Below, in pieces: positions 1 through 7,619 of a stretch of DNA of 49,798 nucleotides. Location: assembly GCA_020441855.1 (NCBI GenBank), contig JAGRLL010000176.1, positions 1-49,798 on the forward strand. Direction: 5' to 3'. Under the pieces are notes generated by a model that had not been told where the DNA came from, ran no database searches, and was given only the letters and a program-made list of their open reading frames with translations. Origin of the DNA: Nitratireductor sp. (lineage in GTDB: Bacteria > Pseudomonadota > Alphaproteobacteria > Rhizobiales > Rhizobiaceae). A program made the translations under genes and the position numbers. How positions within the stretch are numbered: the first letter of the stretch is position 1; the number at the start of each line of letters is the position of its first letter.

Positions 1-296
1 TCAGTTCTCGGTGGGATTCAACAATAAAAGACCTGATCCCCAGCATCACTCAACGTTTGCTACAAGCGGGACCGACCATCGGAGCGGCAGTGACTCGCCG
101 GCCTTCGCACCGGGGACGGCCGACCGTTCCGGCATCTTCACCGAGCTGAAGAACCTGATTGTATGGGTCAAGGACAATGGCGGCATGGGGACGTTTTGCC
201 GTAACCCACATCCGGGCACCCCGCGAGTGGCCGGTATACTGGTAATGTGGAATCGTCTCTTTCAAGCAGGTCCCAAGTACGAGCTAGTCCGTCCTG
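1..296. other. Stretch without a recognisable gene
   Basis: The short open frames here on both strands (about 70 and 99 codons) have no recognisable domain, no good ribosome binding site and no homology I can name. I see no tRNA, no strong hairpin and no repeat. It may hold the decayed 3' neighbour of the FRG gene or a terminator region, but nothing in the sequence decides this. Confidence 0.5.
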
Positions 297-1280
297 TTAG
301 ACTGCCGTAGAACCGGTGAGTGCAAGGCTCGAGGTCGTTTTGACTGGTTCAGGCGACTGGTACTGATCGCGCAGATGAACCGCAGTCTGGTCAATACTCG
401 GATAGACGGTCGTGGCGTTGATGTTGATCCGGTCAAGTTGAGAGAGGATGTGCTCCTTGTTCTGGATTGTAACCCGACTGATCTCGATCCCGTCCTGTCC
501 CGCATCGGGCAACGCCACCTCGTGCCCAAACAGCAGGAACGCGCCTGACTGTGATTTGATGCGCGTGTTGGTTCGCTTCGCCTTCACGCAAATAATCGAC
601 CCAAGGTCGTCGGGGACGATCCGCGCTTCGAAATAGCCTTTCTCCGACTTGATGTGGTGAAGCAGCTTCTCGGCCACGTCTGTTTGATTGAAGGTACTTT
701 GGTCAAGACTGAGATCGATTGTATTCTTCTGCGCATAGGTCAGGTTGGAGAGATTGGAAAGGCAACTAACAGTGTCGGAATCGTAGTATTTCACGCCATC
801 CGACAACACCCGGAGAACTATGACTTCGCCGTCTATCTCGAGATGATCGGGTTTGCATGAGCAGGCGAAAAATAGTGCCACAAGCGGATTGCCAGAAATA
901 TCGAGTAGCCGTGTCGGCAGACCATAATGTTGCATTCGCACGAGCCGGTCGAAGCAATACTGATCACCCTGGAACTCATCGTGATGTGCGATCAGCAGTT
1001 CCTTGCAAAGTCGGTCCTCACTCGGCAAGAATTGCCAGTCGCCATTATCCCACTTGCGCAGCAGGGAGGGTGTAAGTTCATAAGAGGCGTCGCTGTGACC
1101 TCGAAAGAACGTCTCGGTCGCCTCCTTTACCGGTGAGTTGTAGAGCAGTTGAAGGAAGGTCTCCACACTGTCGGCGACGCCAAGGATAGCCCGTCTGATT
1201 TGACGACCTTTAGAGCCTTCCAAACGAAGCCCCACGCAATGTCTTTGGCCGGATCGGGATAGTGATGCGTCTTCGCCCAA
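297..1280 (-). CDS. FRG-domain protein, start region overlaps truncated methylase
   Basis: A 327-residue frame. Residues about 35-140 carry the FRG signature: FFRGHSDASYELTPSLLRK, then a FDRLVRMQHYGLPTRLLD segment and NPLVALFFA. FRG domains are named for the conserved Phe-Arg-Gly and occur in many bacterial defence loci; their biochemical role is not settled. The rest (residues 140-327) is of unknown function. The ATG at 1280 lies 153 bases inside the upstream methylase frame, so the first 30 or so residues are methylase DNA read in another frame and are probably not native. A GTG at 1166 would start right at the domain but lacks an obvious ribosome binding site. Likely co-transcribed with the methylase and HTH genes. 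Confidence 0.75.
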   Translation of the reverse strand: MGEDASLSRSGQRHCVGLRLEGSKGRQIRRAILGVADSVETFLQLLYNSPVKEATETFFRGHSDASYELTPSLLRKWDNGDWQFLPSEDRLCKELLIAHHDEFQGDQYCFDRLVRMQHYGLPTRLLDISGNPLVALFFACSCKPDHLEIDGEVIVLRVLSDGVKYYDSDTVSCLSNLSNLTYAQKNTIDLSLDQSTFNQTDVAEKLLHHIKSEKGYFEARIVPDDLGSIICVKAKRTNTRIKSQSGAFLLFGHEVALPDAGQDGIEISRVTIQNKEHILSQLDRININATTVYPSIDQTAVHLRDQYQSPEPVKTTSSLALTGSTAV

Positions 1281-2704
1281 GTTTGGGCCGTCGTAACTTG
1301 ACCACTGCGACCTTTCCAGGGAGGATTTCCGATGACGGCATCGTATCTGGGTTTGTCCTCGGCCACGAAAAAGTCTGAAGCAGGTAAAAGGCTATCTCCG
1401 TAGAGTGAGGGCAGGAGTTTGCCTGCCTCGATGAGAGCCGGCAAGTCGGGCGGATTGGCCTGCTCGAGCAGAGCAATATAAAGTGAGAAAGTCGCTACCC
1501 GGACGGCAGAGGGATTGATATCCGCTCCGTGCAGGCGTTGAGCGATAGCTTTTAACTCGCCCCATGCGGCACGACGCCTCTTCTTGACGCGACAATGATG
1601 CGCTACAAGACGCTGAAACAGCCTTACGAGGAAAATTCCCGACCCGCATGCCGGATCACAGAAGATACCGCTCACCCGTTGTTTGTCGGTGAGATCGTCC
1701 CAAAGCTGATTTACAACGACATCGGCCAAAAACATGGGCGTGTAGAAAGCACCATCAGCGCTTCTTCTTTCCGCCTCTTCCTTCAGAAAACGGTCATAAA
1801 CCGCGCTGATCAGGCCGATTGACATGTACCGAAAATCATAACCCCACAGCCGAAGCTGCCCTGAAGCCATTTCTTCGCGACCATGCCGGAACCGTGCGAG
1901 CGTCTGGAGATGTCGGACGGCAAGTTTTGGCGGTGTTGAATCTCCCATTTCAAAGGCGCACGGTGCGTTGAAGAGATTGCCGTTGAAGGCATCCTTCAAC
2001 CACACGAACAGGGCCTCAAAATGTGAAGGGGTATCCGCCTCTAGCATCTCCGCTAGACTGGAACACGATCCGTTGGAAGCCTCTTGAAACACTGCTTCTT
2101 TGATGATCTTGCGATCTTCAAGATAAGCAATGAACATCGTCTGCATTAAAAGTGCTTGTGCAGCTTCTCCCCCTAGGTCGTCGCGCATGTCACGAAACGC
2201 TTCGAGCAAATTCGAGAGCAAGACGCTATCCACGCGGTTATCGGGATCGAAGAATTTATCGTTCTCAAACCAGAAGCGCCCAGACTCGGTAGAGTCGATC
2301 AGTTCACGAAGCGCTATTGCGTCAGAAAGTAGCGAAAGAGTGGTGACCAGTCGTGGGTCGTTTCGTTGGTTTACTTCGCGCTGGAACGGCCTCTGAACCA
2401 GAGAGTAGGCCGCTAAGTCATCCTCTTTGAGGACAATCAACAAACTCATCAGCCCCTGATTCCAGAGAATCCTGTGGAGCTCGTCGATGCGTGCGAGCGA
2501 AACATCCGGCTCATTCAGGAATCCAGTGGTTGGGACTCCTTCAATACAGAACACCGCAGCCAAGCCGAGATCGACCAACGCGAAACGGATCGCTTCAGAA
2601 TGCGGCCCCGGACCCACCTCAACAGCAGACGTATAGAATTCCGGCGCAGAGCGGCGATCGAGGGCCAGAGCCTCTCGCCAATGTGGCGCAACGCCATCAG
2701 CCAT
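1127..2704 (-). CDS. N6-adenine DNA methylase of Eco57I/type IIG style, 3'-truncated
   Basis: 525 residues from the ATG at 2704, which is preceded by AAAGGAG at good spacing; the GTG 18 bases upstream is less likely. Motif I (DPACGSGIFLVRLF) and the catalytic motif IV (NPPW) identify an S-adenosylmethionine-dependent adenine methylase. The N-terminal 320 residues are helical and resemble the regions ahead of the catalytic domain in large type IIG or PglX-like enzymes. Relatives usually run on for several hundred residues past NPPW to a target recognition domain. Here the frame degenerates about 60 residues after NPPW and stops inside the FRG gene. I infer a deletion that joined the two genes, and an inactive or non-specific methylase. 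Second gene of an HTH-methylase-FRG operon. Confidence 0.75.
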   Translation of the reverse strand: MADGVAPHWREALALDRRSAPEFYTSAVEVGPGPHSEAIRFALVDLGLAAVFCIEGVPTTGFLNEPDVSLARIDELHRILWNQGLMSLLIVLKEDDLAAYSLVQRPFQREVNQRNDPRLVTTLSLLSDAIALRELIDSTESGRFWFENDKFFDPDNRVDSVLLSNLLEAFRDMRDDLGGEAAQALLMQTMFIAYLEDRKIIKEAVFQEASNGSCSSLAEMLEADTPSHFEALFVWLKDAFNGNLFNAPCAFEMGDSTPPKLAVRHLQTLARFRHGREEMASGQLRLWGYDFRYMSIGLISAVYDRFLKEEAERRSADGAFYTPMFLADVVVNQLWDDLTDKQRVSGIFCDPACGSGIFLVRLFQRLVAHHCRVKKRRRAAWGELKAIAQRLHGADINPSAVRVATFSLYIALLEQANPPDLPALIEAGKLLPSLYGDSLLPASDFFVAEDKPRYDAVIGNPPWKGRSGQVTTAQTWAKTHHYPDPAKDIAWGFVWKALKVVKSDGLSLASPTVWRPSFNCSTTHR

Positions 2705-2797
2705 GCCGTGTTCTCCTTTCACGCGGGAGATGTGGCAGTCTATCGCGATAATGAGAACAAATAAAGAACATTCGGATTGAATGATTGACCCGACGCA

Positions 2798-3133
2798 TCA
2801 TTTGACCAACTCCAGAACGCCCTGTGGGTCTCCTGCAAACTTGCCGGGCTTGGACGCCCCCCGTGGCTTTTTTCGACTGGGTTCTAGGCGGGTGAAAATC
2901 GGTTCAAAGTCGATCGCGTGTGTCGACATTTCAGCGAGAAGGCTAGCGATAACCGCGAGATGGTCGGGAATCTCACCCTTCTTCTTGTTGTTTGAGATCG
3001 AATTCGGCTGCATTCTCATAAGATCGGCGAAACGCCGAACAGTGAGCCCGGCTTTATTCAGTTCGGTAATAAAGTCGTCGTAGGTCACTGCGCCAAACGC
3101 CCATGTTTTAATGAGTCTAGCACATAAAATCAT
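2798..3133 (-). CDS. Small helix-turn-helix DNA-binding protein
   Basis: 111 residues if started at 3133; a GTG at 3088 starts right before the conserved part (TYDDFITELNKAGLTVRRFADLM) and may be the true start. Residues about 18-60 look like an XRE-type HTH with recognition helix MQPNSISNNKKKGEIPDHLA. The tail is basic (SRKKPRGASKPGKF). It lies 93 bases upstream of the methylase on the same strand, so it may act as the controller of the operon, as C proteins do in restriction-modification loci; that role is inference. Confidence 0.65.
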   Translation of the reverse strand: MILCARLIKTWAFGAVTYDDFITELNKAGLTVRRFADLMRMQPNSISNNKKKGEIPDHLAVIASLLAEMSTHAIDFEPIFTRLEPSRKKPRGASKPGKFAGDPQGVLELVK

Positions 3134-3219
3134 GAGCTCACAACTGCAATCTCGGGTCTCTCTCGGACAGTCAGTCCCATAGTGCTCAAGCCGATTTCCG
3201 ACAGCCCTTGGTCGAGGCC

Positions 3220-4569
3220 CTAAGACTTTGGCGAGATGAGGCGCGCGCCCTTGTCGAGAAGTTCGTCGAGAAAGTCCTCGCGGGACGGAATGGGGCCGGC
3301 CTGAGTGGCGAGGATCAGCGCTTCCACGACCTTCCGAGACAGCGAACGGGCCATGACACGTTCCTCGGTCGAAATGGCCGCCATGGCGCGACCATGCAGG
3401 AAGGCGCTTCGCACGTTGAAAAGCTGCTCATATTGGTCAGCATGTCTACGACTGCCCAACAGCCCGGCGACACGGCCTCGCATCTTGTCTGTAGCGCGCA
3501 ATTTCCTGTGCCGATCAGGCGCGACTCGGAAATTCTTCTGATAGTCGGCGCGCAGGCCAAGCGCCGCTTCGATCGTCGTGATGTGCGCCAGAAACTCGTC
3601 AACGCCCTCCGCCAGGAATGCGCGGACTACGAAGTGGCTGATGGGCGTTTCGAACAGAATCGATTGCTTCGCCTGCTCGACGATCGCCCAACGGCTCTGG
3701 TCCCAAACCGGCAACTCGGTTGCGATTTCGTCTTCGAGGCGCAGTTCGACCGGCCGCTCTTCCTCAACGGTCCCACCATAGCCGTCGTCGTAGATGCGAG
3801 GTTCCCAGGTCAGCGTATCCGGGGACGGCGGAATGTTGCGGTGGACGAAAATGTCGCTATCGACGGTATAGACCCACGGGACGCGGAAGCCGCGCCAGTC
3901 GACCTCGGCCATCGTTGACCACTTTTCCCATGGCGCCAGCAGCAAGAAGAACAGCGCCGCCTCGACCGCGCCAGGAAACCGCCCCTTATGCGGTTCGATC
4001 TGACCCAAATCTCCGCTCAGATCCATGAACAGCACCGGGAAGGCACGCGCCTCGGGCTCCTGGTCGAGCGCTACCGTTTCCTCGACAACCAGCCAATGGA
4101 ATTCGGAAAAGCGCTCGGCGTCAAAATCCTGACGCGGATAGAGCCGCTTCAGTCTAGCCTCATCGACGAGGGTCCGCAGTTCATCAGCAGTAAGCCGGCC
4201 GAGTTTCGCGGGGCCGAACGCAATCGATGGCAGGTCAGCGGCCAGATCAAGCGGTACGAGGTGGATACGTTTGGCGGAGGTCGCCCGCATCGCAGCATCA
4301 AGACCCTTTGCCGCCTCTTCCACTGTCAGGGACAGACCGGCCGTCTCCTTTCGCAGGCCACAGGGTAGGCCGAGAGCCCGCAATGCGGTCGAGAGCGCGA
4401 AGGCCGGCCCCCTCTTGCCCGCGTTCGGGTAGCCGTCACGGCATGCCTCGCGCAGTCGCTCGAAGGCCGGATGCGCGAGGATGTTGTCGGGTCCTGGCGG
4501 ATGCAGCCGCCACAGGTCCGACATCGCTGAGATCATCGCACTGCTCGGCCCCGTTGCAGCCTCGCTCAT
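3220..4569 (-). CDS. ApeA-like HEPN-domain protein (putative RNase effector)
   Basis: 449 residues. The C-terminal 120 residues (from about 320) resemble the ApeA-like HEPN family: a helical bundle with LFNVRSAFLHGRA, which supplies the RX4H motif R387...H392 used by HEPN toxins to cleave RNA. The N-terminal 300 residues are not recognised. The start codon overlaps the stop of the upstream TIR gene by one base (TGATG), so translation is probably coupled. It is the last gene of the nuclease-TIR-HEPN operon. HEPN RNases are common effectors of abortive-infection systems; that this one acts in defence is inferred from motif and neighbours. Confidence 0.7.
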   Translation of the reverse strand: MSEAATGPSSAMISAMSDLWRLHPPGPDNILAHPAFERLREACRDGYPNAGKRGPAFALSTALRALGLPCGLRKETAGLSLTVEEAAKGLDAAMRATSAKRIHLVPLDLAADLPSIAFGPAKLGRLTADELRTLVDEARLKRLYPRQDFDAERFSEFHWLVVEETVALDQEPEARAFPVLFMDLSGDLGQIEPHKGRFPGAVEAALFFLLLAPWEKWSTMAEVDWRGFRVPWVYTVDSDIFVHRNIPPSPDTLTWEPRIYDDGYGGTVEEERPVELRLEDEIATELPVWDQSRWAIVEQAKQSILFETPISHFVVRAFLAEGVDEFLAHITTIEAALGLRADYQKNFRVAPDRHRKLRATDKMRGRVAGLLGSRRHADQYEQLFNVRSAFLHGRAMAAISTEERVMARSLSRKVVEALILATQAGPIPSREDFLDELLDKGARLISPKS

Positions 4570-5681
4570 CAGGAAATCCGGAGCCGGCGCAAAAGCTTGC
4601 TGAGAACCGCCTCATACTCCTCGGGCTTCGAGAAATCGGCGTAGAGTTTGCCTTTCAGGAACTCCGGCAGCTCGCACTCTTCATAGAGCAGCGGCAGCAC
4701 GACCACTTCGCCGCTGGCGATCTCGCGGTTCATGGCCAAGTCGAGTTCCTTCTTTACCCAGGGCGCGCCGATCGACTTCTTCGACAGGACGACGGCGATG
4801 TAGCGACTGAGCTTCATGCCCTCCTCAATCTTGGCGATCAGTGAGTCACCGATGTCGATTTCGGCCTCGTCCAGCCAGACGTGCTCTACGCCATGGGCGA
4901 GGAGATCCTTACGCAACTGGCGCACAAAGGGTTTGTCGACGCCGGTATGGCTGAGGAAGATGCCGTGATATTTTTCGTGCACCGGATCGGCCTTCTCCAG
5001 CGCGAGGCTGTCGCGCACGAGCTGGTTCTGAGCTTCCTGCGACGTCGGCGGCGTCAGCAGCCAGCCCGTCGTGGTCCCAAGCGTCACCTGACCGCCGAGG
5101 CTGTAGCCCTCGGGTGTCGCAGCGATAGACGCGAAACCTTCGCCGGGATTGGAGAGGCATAGCGTCCACCCGCCAGTTCGCGACAAAACATCGAAATAGC
5201 GCGCGAACGGGCTGTCGGGATCGATCGCACCCATCCTGCGCCCTTTCTTAACGAGCAGATCCGACCGCTTCACGAAGCTCGGCACCTTCGGCGCGACATA
5301 GCCAAGATGGGTCTCGCGATAACCGAAGAAGTTCACCCGCTTCGGTTCTGACAGGCACCAGACAACGGTTGCCCCGTCCGCAATCGCTGCCTCCATTTCC
5401 TTGCGTCGATCTTCGCTATCGAAGGCGGAGTCGAGGTCATAGCGGTCGTTCGCGCCCTTCAGCTTGCCCAGCTCGTAGAGTTCGTTCGAAAACTCGCCGG
5501 CCCTGCCGAACAGGAAATGCGTGTAGCTCTCCGGATTGATGATGATCGTATCATATTCATAGAGCGGATAGGCGGCCCGATCACGATCCACTTCGGTCCG
5601 GCACAGGCCGAGGTTATCGATCTCCACCCCTTCGATCGCATCACCCGTGTAGGTAAGCCCAACCGTCAACACTCTTCTCAT
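4569..5681 (-). CDS. TIR-domain protein with unknown N-terminal sensor-like domain
   Basis: 370 residues. I start it at the ATG at 5681, which has AGGAAGG upstream and overlaps the previous stop by four bases; a longer open frame to 6116 merely runs through the upstream gene in another frame. Residues 239-370 form a TIR domain: GIFLSHTGVDKPFVRQL, then WLDEAEIDIGDSL, then SRYIAVVLSKKSIGAPWVKKEL, in which E312 sits at the catalytic glutamate of NAD-hydrolysing TIR proteins. Residues 1-230 form a domain I do not recognise, rich in aromatic stretches (YDTIIINPESYTHFLFG, GATVVWCLSEPKRVNFFGYRE). A plausible reading is a sensor domain gating NAD depletion, but this is inference. Confidence 0.8.
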   Translation of the reverse strand: MRRVLTVGLTYTGDAIEGVEIDNLGLCRTEVDRDRAAYPLYEYDTIIINPESYTHFLFGRAGEFSNELYELGKLKGANDRYDLDSAFDSEDRRKEMEAAIADGATVVWCLSEPKRVNFFGYRETHLGYVAPKVPSFVKRSDLLVKKGRRMGAIDPDSPFARYFDVLSRTGGWTLCLSNPGEGFASIAATPEGYSLGGQVTLGTTTGWLLTPPTSQEAQNQLVRDSLALEKADPVHEKYHGIFLSHTGVDKPFVRQLRKDLLAHGVEHVWLDEAEIDIGDSLIAKIEEGMKLSRYIAVVLSKKSIGAPWVKKELDLAMNREIASGEVVVLPLLYEECELPEFLKGKLYADFSKPEEYEAVLSKLLRRLRIS

Positions 5682-6316
5682 CTGCCCTTCCTTTCCGCCA
5701 TCACTTTGGCGGTCTCCGCCGGTTTCACATCCATGACTTCGCCGCGGCTGCCGACAAGAGCGATTTCGATACCAGCCAAAGCGCAGCGCGACGCGAGCCG
5801 CTCTGCCAGACGCAGCGTGCTTTCGGTCAGAGGAACCACGGCGACCTGACGGCCCTGCGATGGCGCCGCCATCAGCAGCCCGACCGTCTCGCACAGGCCG
5901 CGATAGAGCCGTGAGACCTGGCCCGGATGCCGCGTATTGATGATGCCGCCCTTGCACTCGGCCGAAATGACGTGGTTTCCGACCTCGGCGACGACATCGC
6001 CGACCCCCGACTTGGGATGAAGGTTGATCGTCTGACCAGCGGGATTTCGATAAACGCCGCCGTAGGTCGTGCTTCCGATGCTGGAAATCTTCGTGAAGTC
6101 GCGCCGCCCGAGCCACGCCGTGAAGTCGAACTGCTTTCCGTGTTCACCATCGGGATGGATGCGGACGCCCCGCGCGCCTTGCGTGCGGAGCAGATGCATC
6201 GCGAAGGCGAGCATGACCGCGCCCTCATATAGATGATATTCGTGTGGACCGTCCGATTTCCCGACCCGGTTCGGCGGCGGCGCCAGGGCCGTCACGAGAT
6301 CTTCGAAGTCCAACAC
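5678..6316 (-). CDS. PD-(D/E)XK nuclease-like protein, first gene of TIR-HEPN operon
   Basis: 212 residues from GTG at 6316; the adjacent TTG at 6313 has better spacing from GGGGAGG and may be the real start. The core GVGDVVAEV...ISAECKGG gives the D-(E)xK pattern of the PD-(D/E)XK fold (D107, E120, K122), followed by a helix (QVSRLYRGLCETVGLLMA) usual after that motif. The N-terminal part contains EGAVMLAFAMHLL. No closer family is recognised; it could be a nuclease or a structurally related non-catalytic subunit. It overlaps the TIR gene by ATGA, and a divergent intergenic region of about 90 bases separates it from the plus-strand operon. Confidence 0.65.
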   Translation of the reverse strand: MLDFEDLVTALAPPPNRVGKSDGPHEYHLYEGAVMLAFAMHLLRTQGARGVRIHPDGEHGKQFDFTAWLGRRDFTKISSIGSTTYGGVYRNPAGQTINLHPKSGVGDVVAEVGNHVISAECKGGIINTRHPGQVSRLYRGLCETVGLLMAAPSQGRQVAVVPLTESTLRLAERLASRCALAGIEIALVGSRGEVMDVKPAETAKVMAERKGR

Positions 6317-6356
6317 AGCCTCCCCGGTGGAATCAGCGGGCGCCCGTCGCCCACCA

Positions 6357-6386
6357 TTGACATGAACTTATAACCGTCCATATTTG
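6357..6386 (+). promoter_or_regulatory. Candidate sigma70-type promoter of the plus-strand operon
   Basis: TTGACA at 6357-6362 and TATTTG at 6381-6386 are separated by 18 bases, and AGGAGG follows at about 6395-6400 before the ATG at 6408. The -35 is a perfect match and the -10 is fair. It would drive the 6408-9050 operon. Confidence 0.4.
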
Positions 6387-6407
6387 CCCGGTAAAGGAGG
6401 GACGCTC

Positions 6408-6962
6408 ATGTTGACCTACCGCCCAGGGAAATTTGCCTCGCTCTACGACTCCGAGTTGGGCCAGCGCATCTGGCGCTTCCTCACGCGGGACGACAACGTC
6501 GCGCGCCTCGAAACAGCATCGGAGCTGAGCAAGCCTGCCGTCGAAGGCATTGAGGAGCAGCTCCTCGCCGAATTCCGCGAGGAAGTTCTAGCCGATCGCG
6601 TCAAGCAGATGGTCGGCCACATGGTGCGGCAGATTCTGGAGCAGCGTGATTGGGCGCTCGACCAGACCGACGTGAAGGTTCAGTCCGTGCCCTTCAGCAA
6701 GGCAGCGCGCTACCGCCGGCCCGATTGGTTCACCTTCTACGCCTTCCGCAACAGCAGTGATCCGCGCGACGTCGTCATCACCGACCGGCGGCAAAACCCG
6801 ACACTGCCCGCCGGTTCGCGCTGGATCTTCTATGCAACTTTCGCCAGCCCGCTGAAAGCCGCCGTGGCTTTCGGCGTCAACGACATCCGGCAACTCCGCC
6901 AACAAGTGCATTCACACGGCTATCAGCGCGTTCGGATTGAGCGGATGTTGCGACGCGCTTGA
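6408..6962 (+). CDS. Conserved hypothetical protein upstream of HNH endonuclease
   Basis: 184 residues from the ATG at 6408, chosen because AAAGGAGG lies about 8 bases upstream; a further in-frame start at 6384 has none. No domain is recognised. Visible features are a helical middle (EEQLLAEFREEVLADRVKQMVGHMV) and a central aromatic/basic patch (FSKAARYRRPDWFTFYAFRN). It is followed after 13 bases by the HNH gene on the same strand, so it is probably a partner of that nuclease. No membrane segment or signal peptide is seen. Confidence 0.6.
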   Translation: MLTYRPGKFASLYDSELGQRIWRFLTRDDNVARLETASELSKPAVEGIEEQLLAEFREEVLADRVKQMVGHMVRQILEQRDWALDQTDVKVQSVPFSKAARYRRPDWFTFYAFRNSSDPRDVVITDRRQNPTLPAGSRWIFYATFASPLKAAVAFGVNDIRQLRQQVHSHGYQRVRIERMLRRA

Positions 6963-6975
6963 TGGAGAGACATGG

Positions 6976-7568
6976 ATGACCGACCTCGACGCTGCCGCCA
7001 TCGCTGCCGCGGACTACTACGACAAAAATTATGCAGGGGCCGAGCCGATTTTCCTCGAACCCGGCAAAAAGCTGACGCTCGGAAGCGCGGAACATCCTCA
7101 GTATTGCCGCTTCTGCCGTCGGGATGAACCGGTCGTGACTTTCAAGGATGAAGCACACGCGCTGCCTGGTGCCTTCGGTATCATAGGTCTCTTCAGCAAC
7201 TATGAGTGCGATACTTGCAATCATCTCTTCGGCGAGGGCATCGAAAACCATCTCGGGAACTGGACCAAACCCATGCGCACTCTCTCGCGCATCAAGGGCC
7301 GAAGCCGCGTCCCAACCATCAAGAAGCCAGGTCCCGACAAGGGCTGGCGTGTCGAATATTCGGATACGGGCTTTCAGCTCAAGGAGTACGAAGACGACCC
7401 ATTTTCGTGGTGGACGATGCTGCCAAGCAGCTCCGCTTCGAACTCCACCGTGACACCTACATCCCGGTCGCAGCGCTGAAAGGCCTGATCAAAATCGGCC
7501 TTACTCTCATCCCGGACGTCGAGACCCAGCATTTCCAGAAGACCTATGACCAAGGCGAGGCGTCATGA
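6976..7568 (+). pseudogene. HNH endonuclease (HNH_5-like), frameshifted
   Basis: The first frame (ATG 6976, with GGAGAG upstream) encodes CRFCRRDEPVVTFKDEAHALP and then NYECDTCNHLFGEGIENHLGNW, two CxxC pairs with the His of an HNH_5-type nuclease. From about 7405 the conserved protein continues in another frame (VVDDAAKQLRFELHRDTYIPVAALKGL) to the stop at 7568. Adding one T to the TTTT run at 7402-7405 restores one frame of about 197 residues reading PFFVVDDAA. As given, frame 1 ends in a low-complexity tail at 7479. The cause is a real indel, a sequencing error or, less likely, slippage. The metal-binding half is intact in the first frame. Confidence 0.75.
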
Positions 7569-7619
7569 CCAACACGCCATCTACGTCCGCAGCCGACCAA
7601 AACAGGAGAAACGTAAACC

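Noticed and set aside
5682..6116. Extended N-terminus of the TIR protein
   Set aside because: That part is translated from the nuclease-like gene in another frame. The ATG at 5681 has a good ribosome binding site and overlaps the upstream stop by ATGA.
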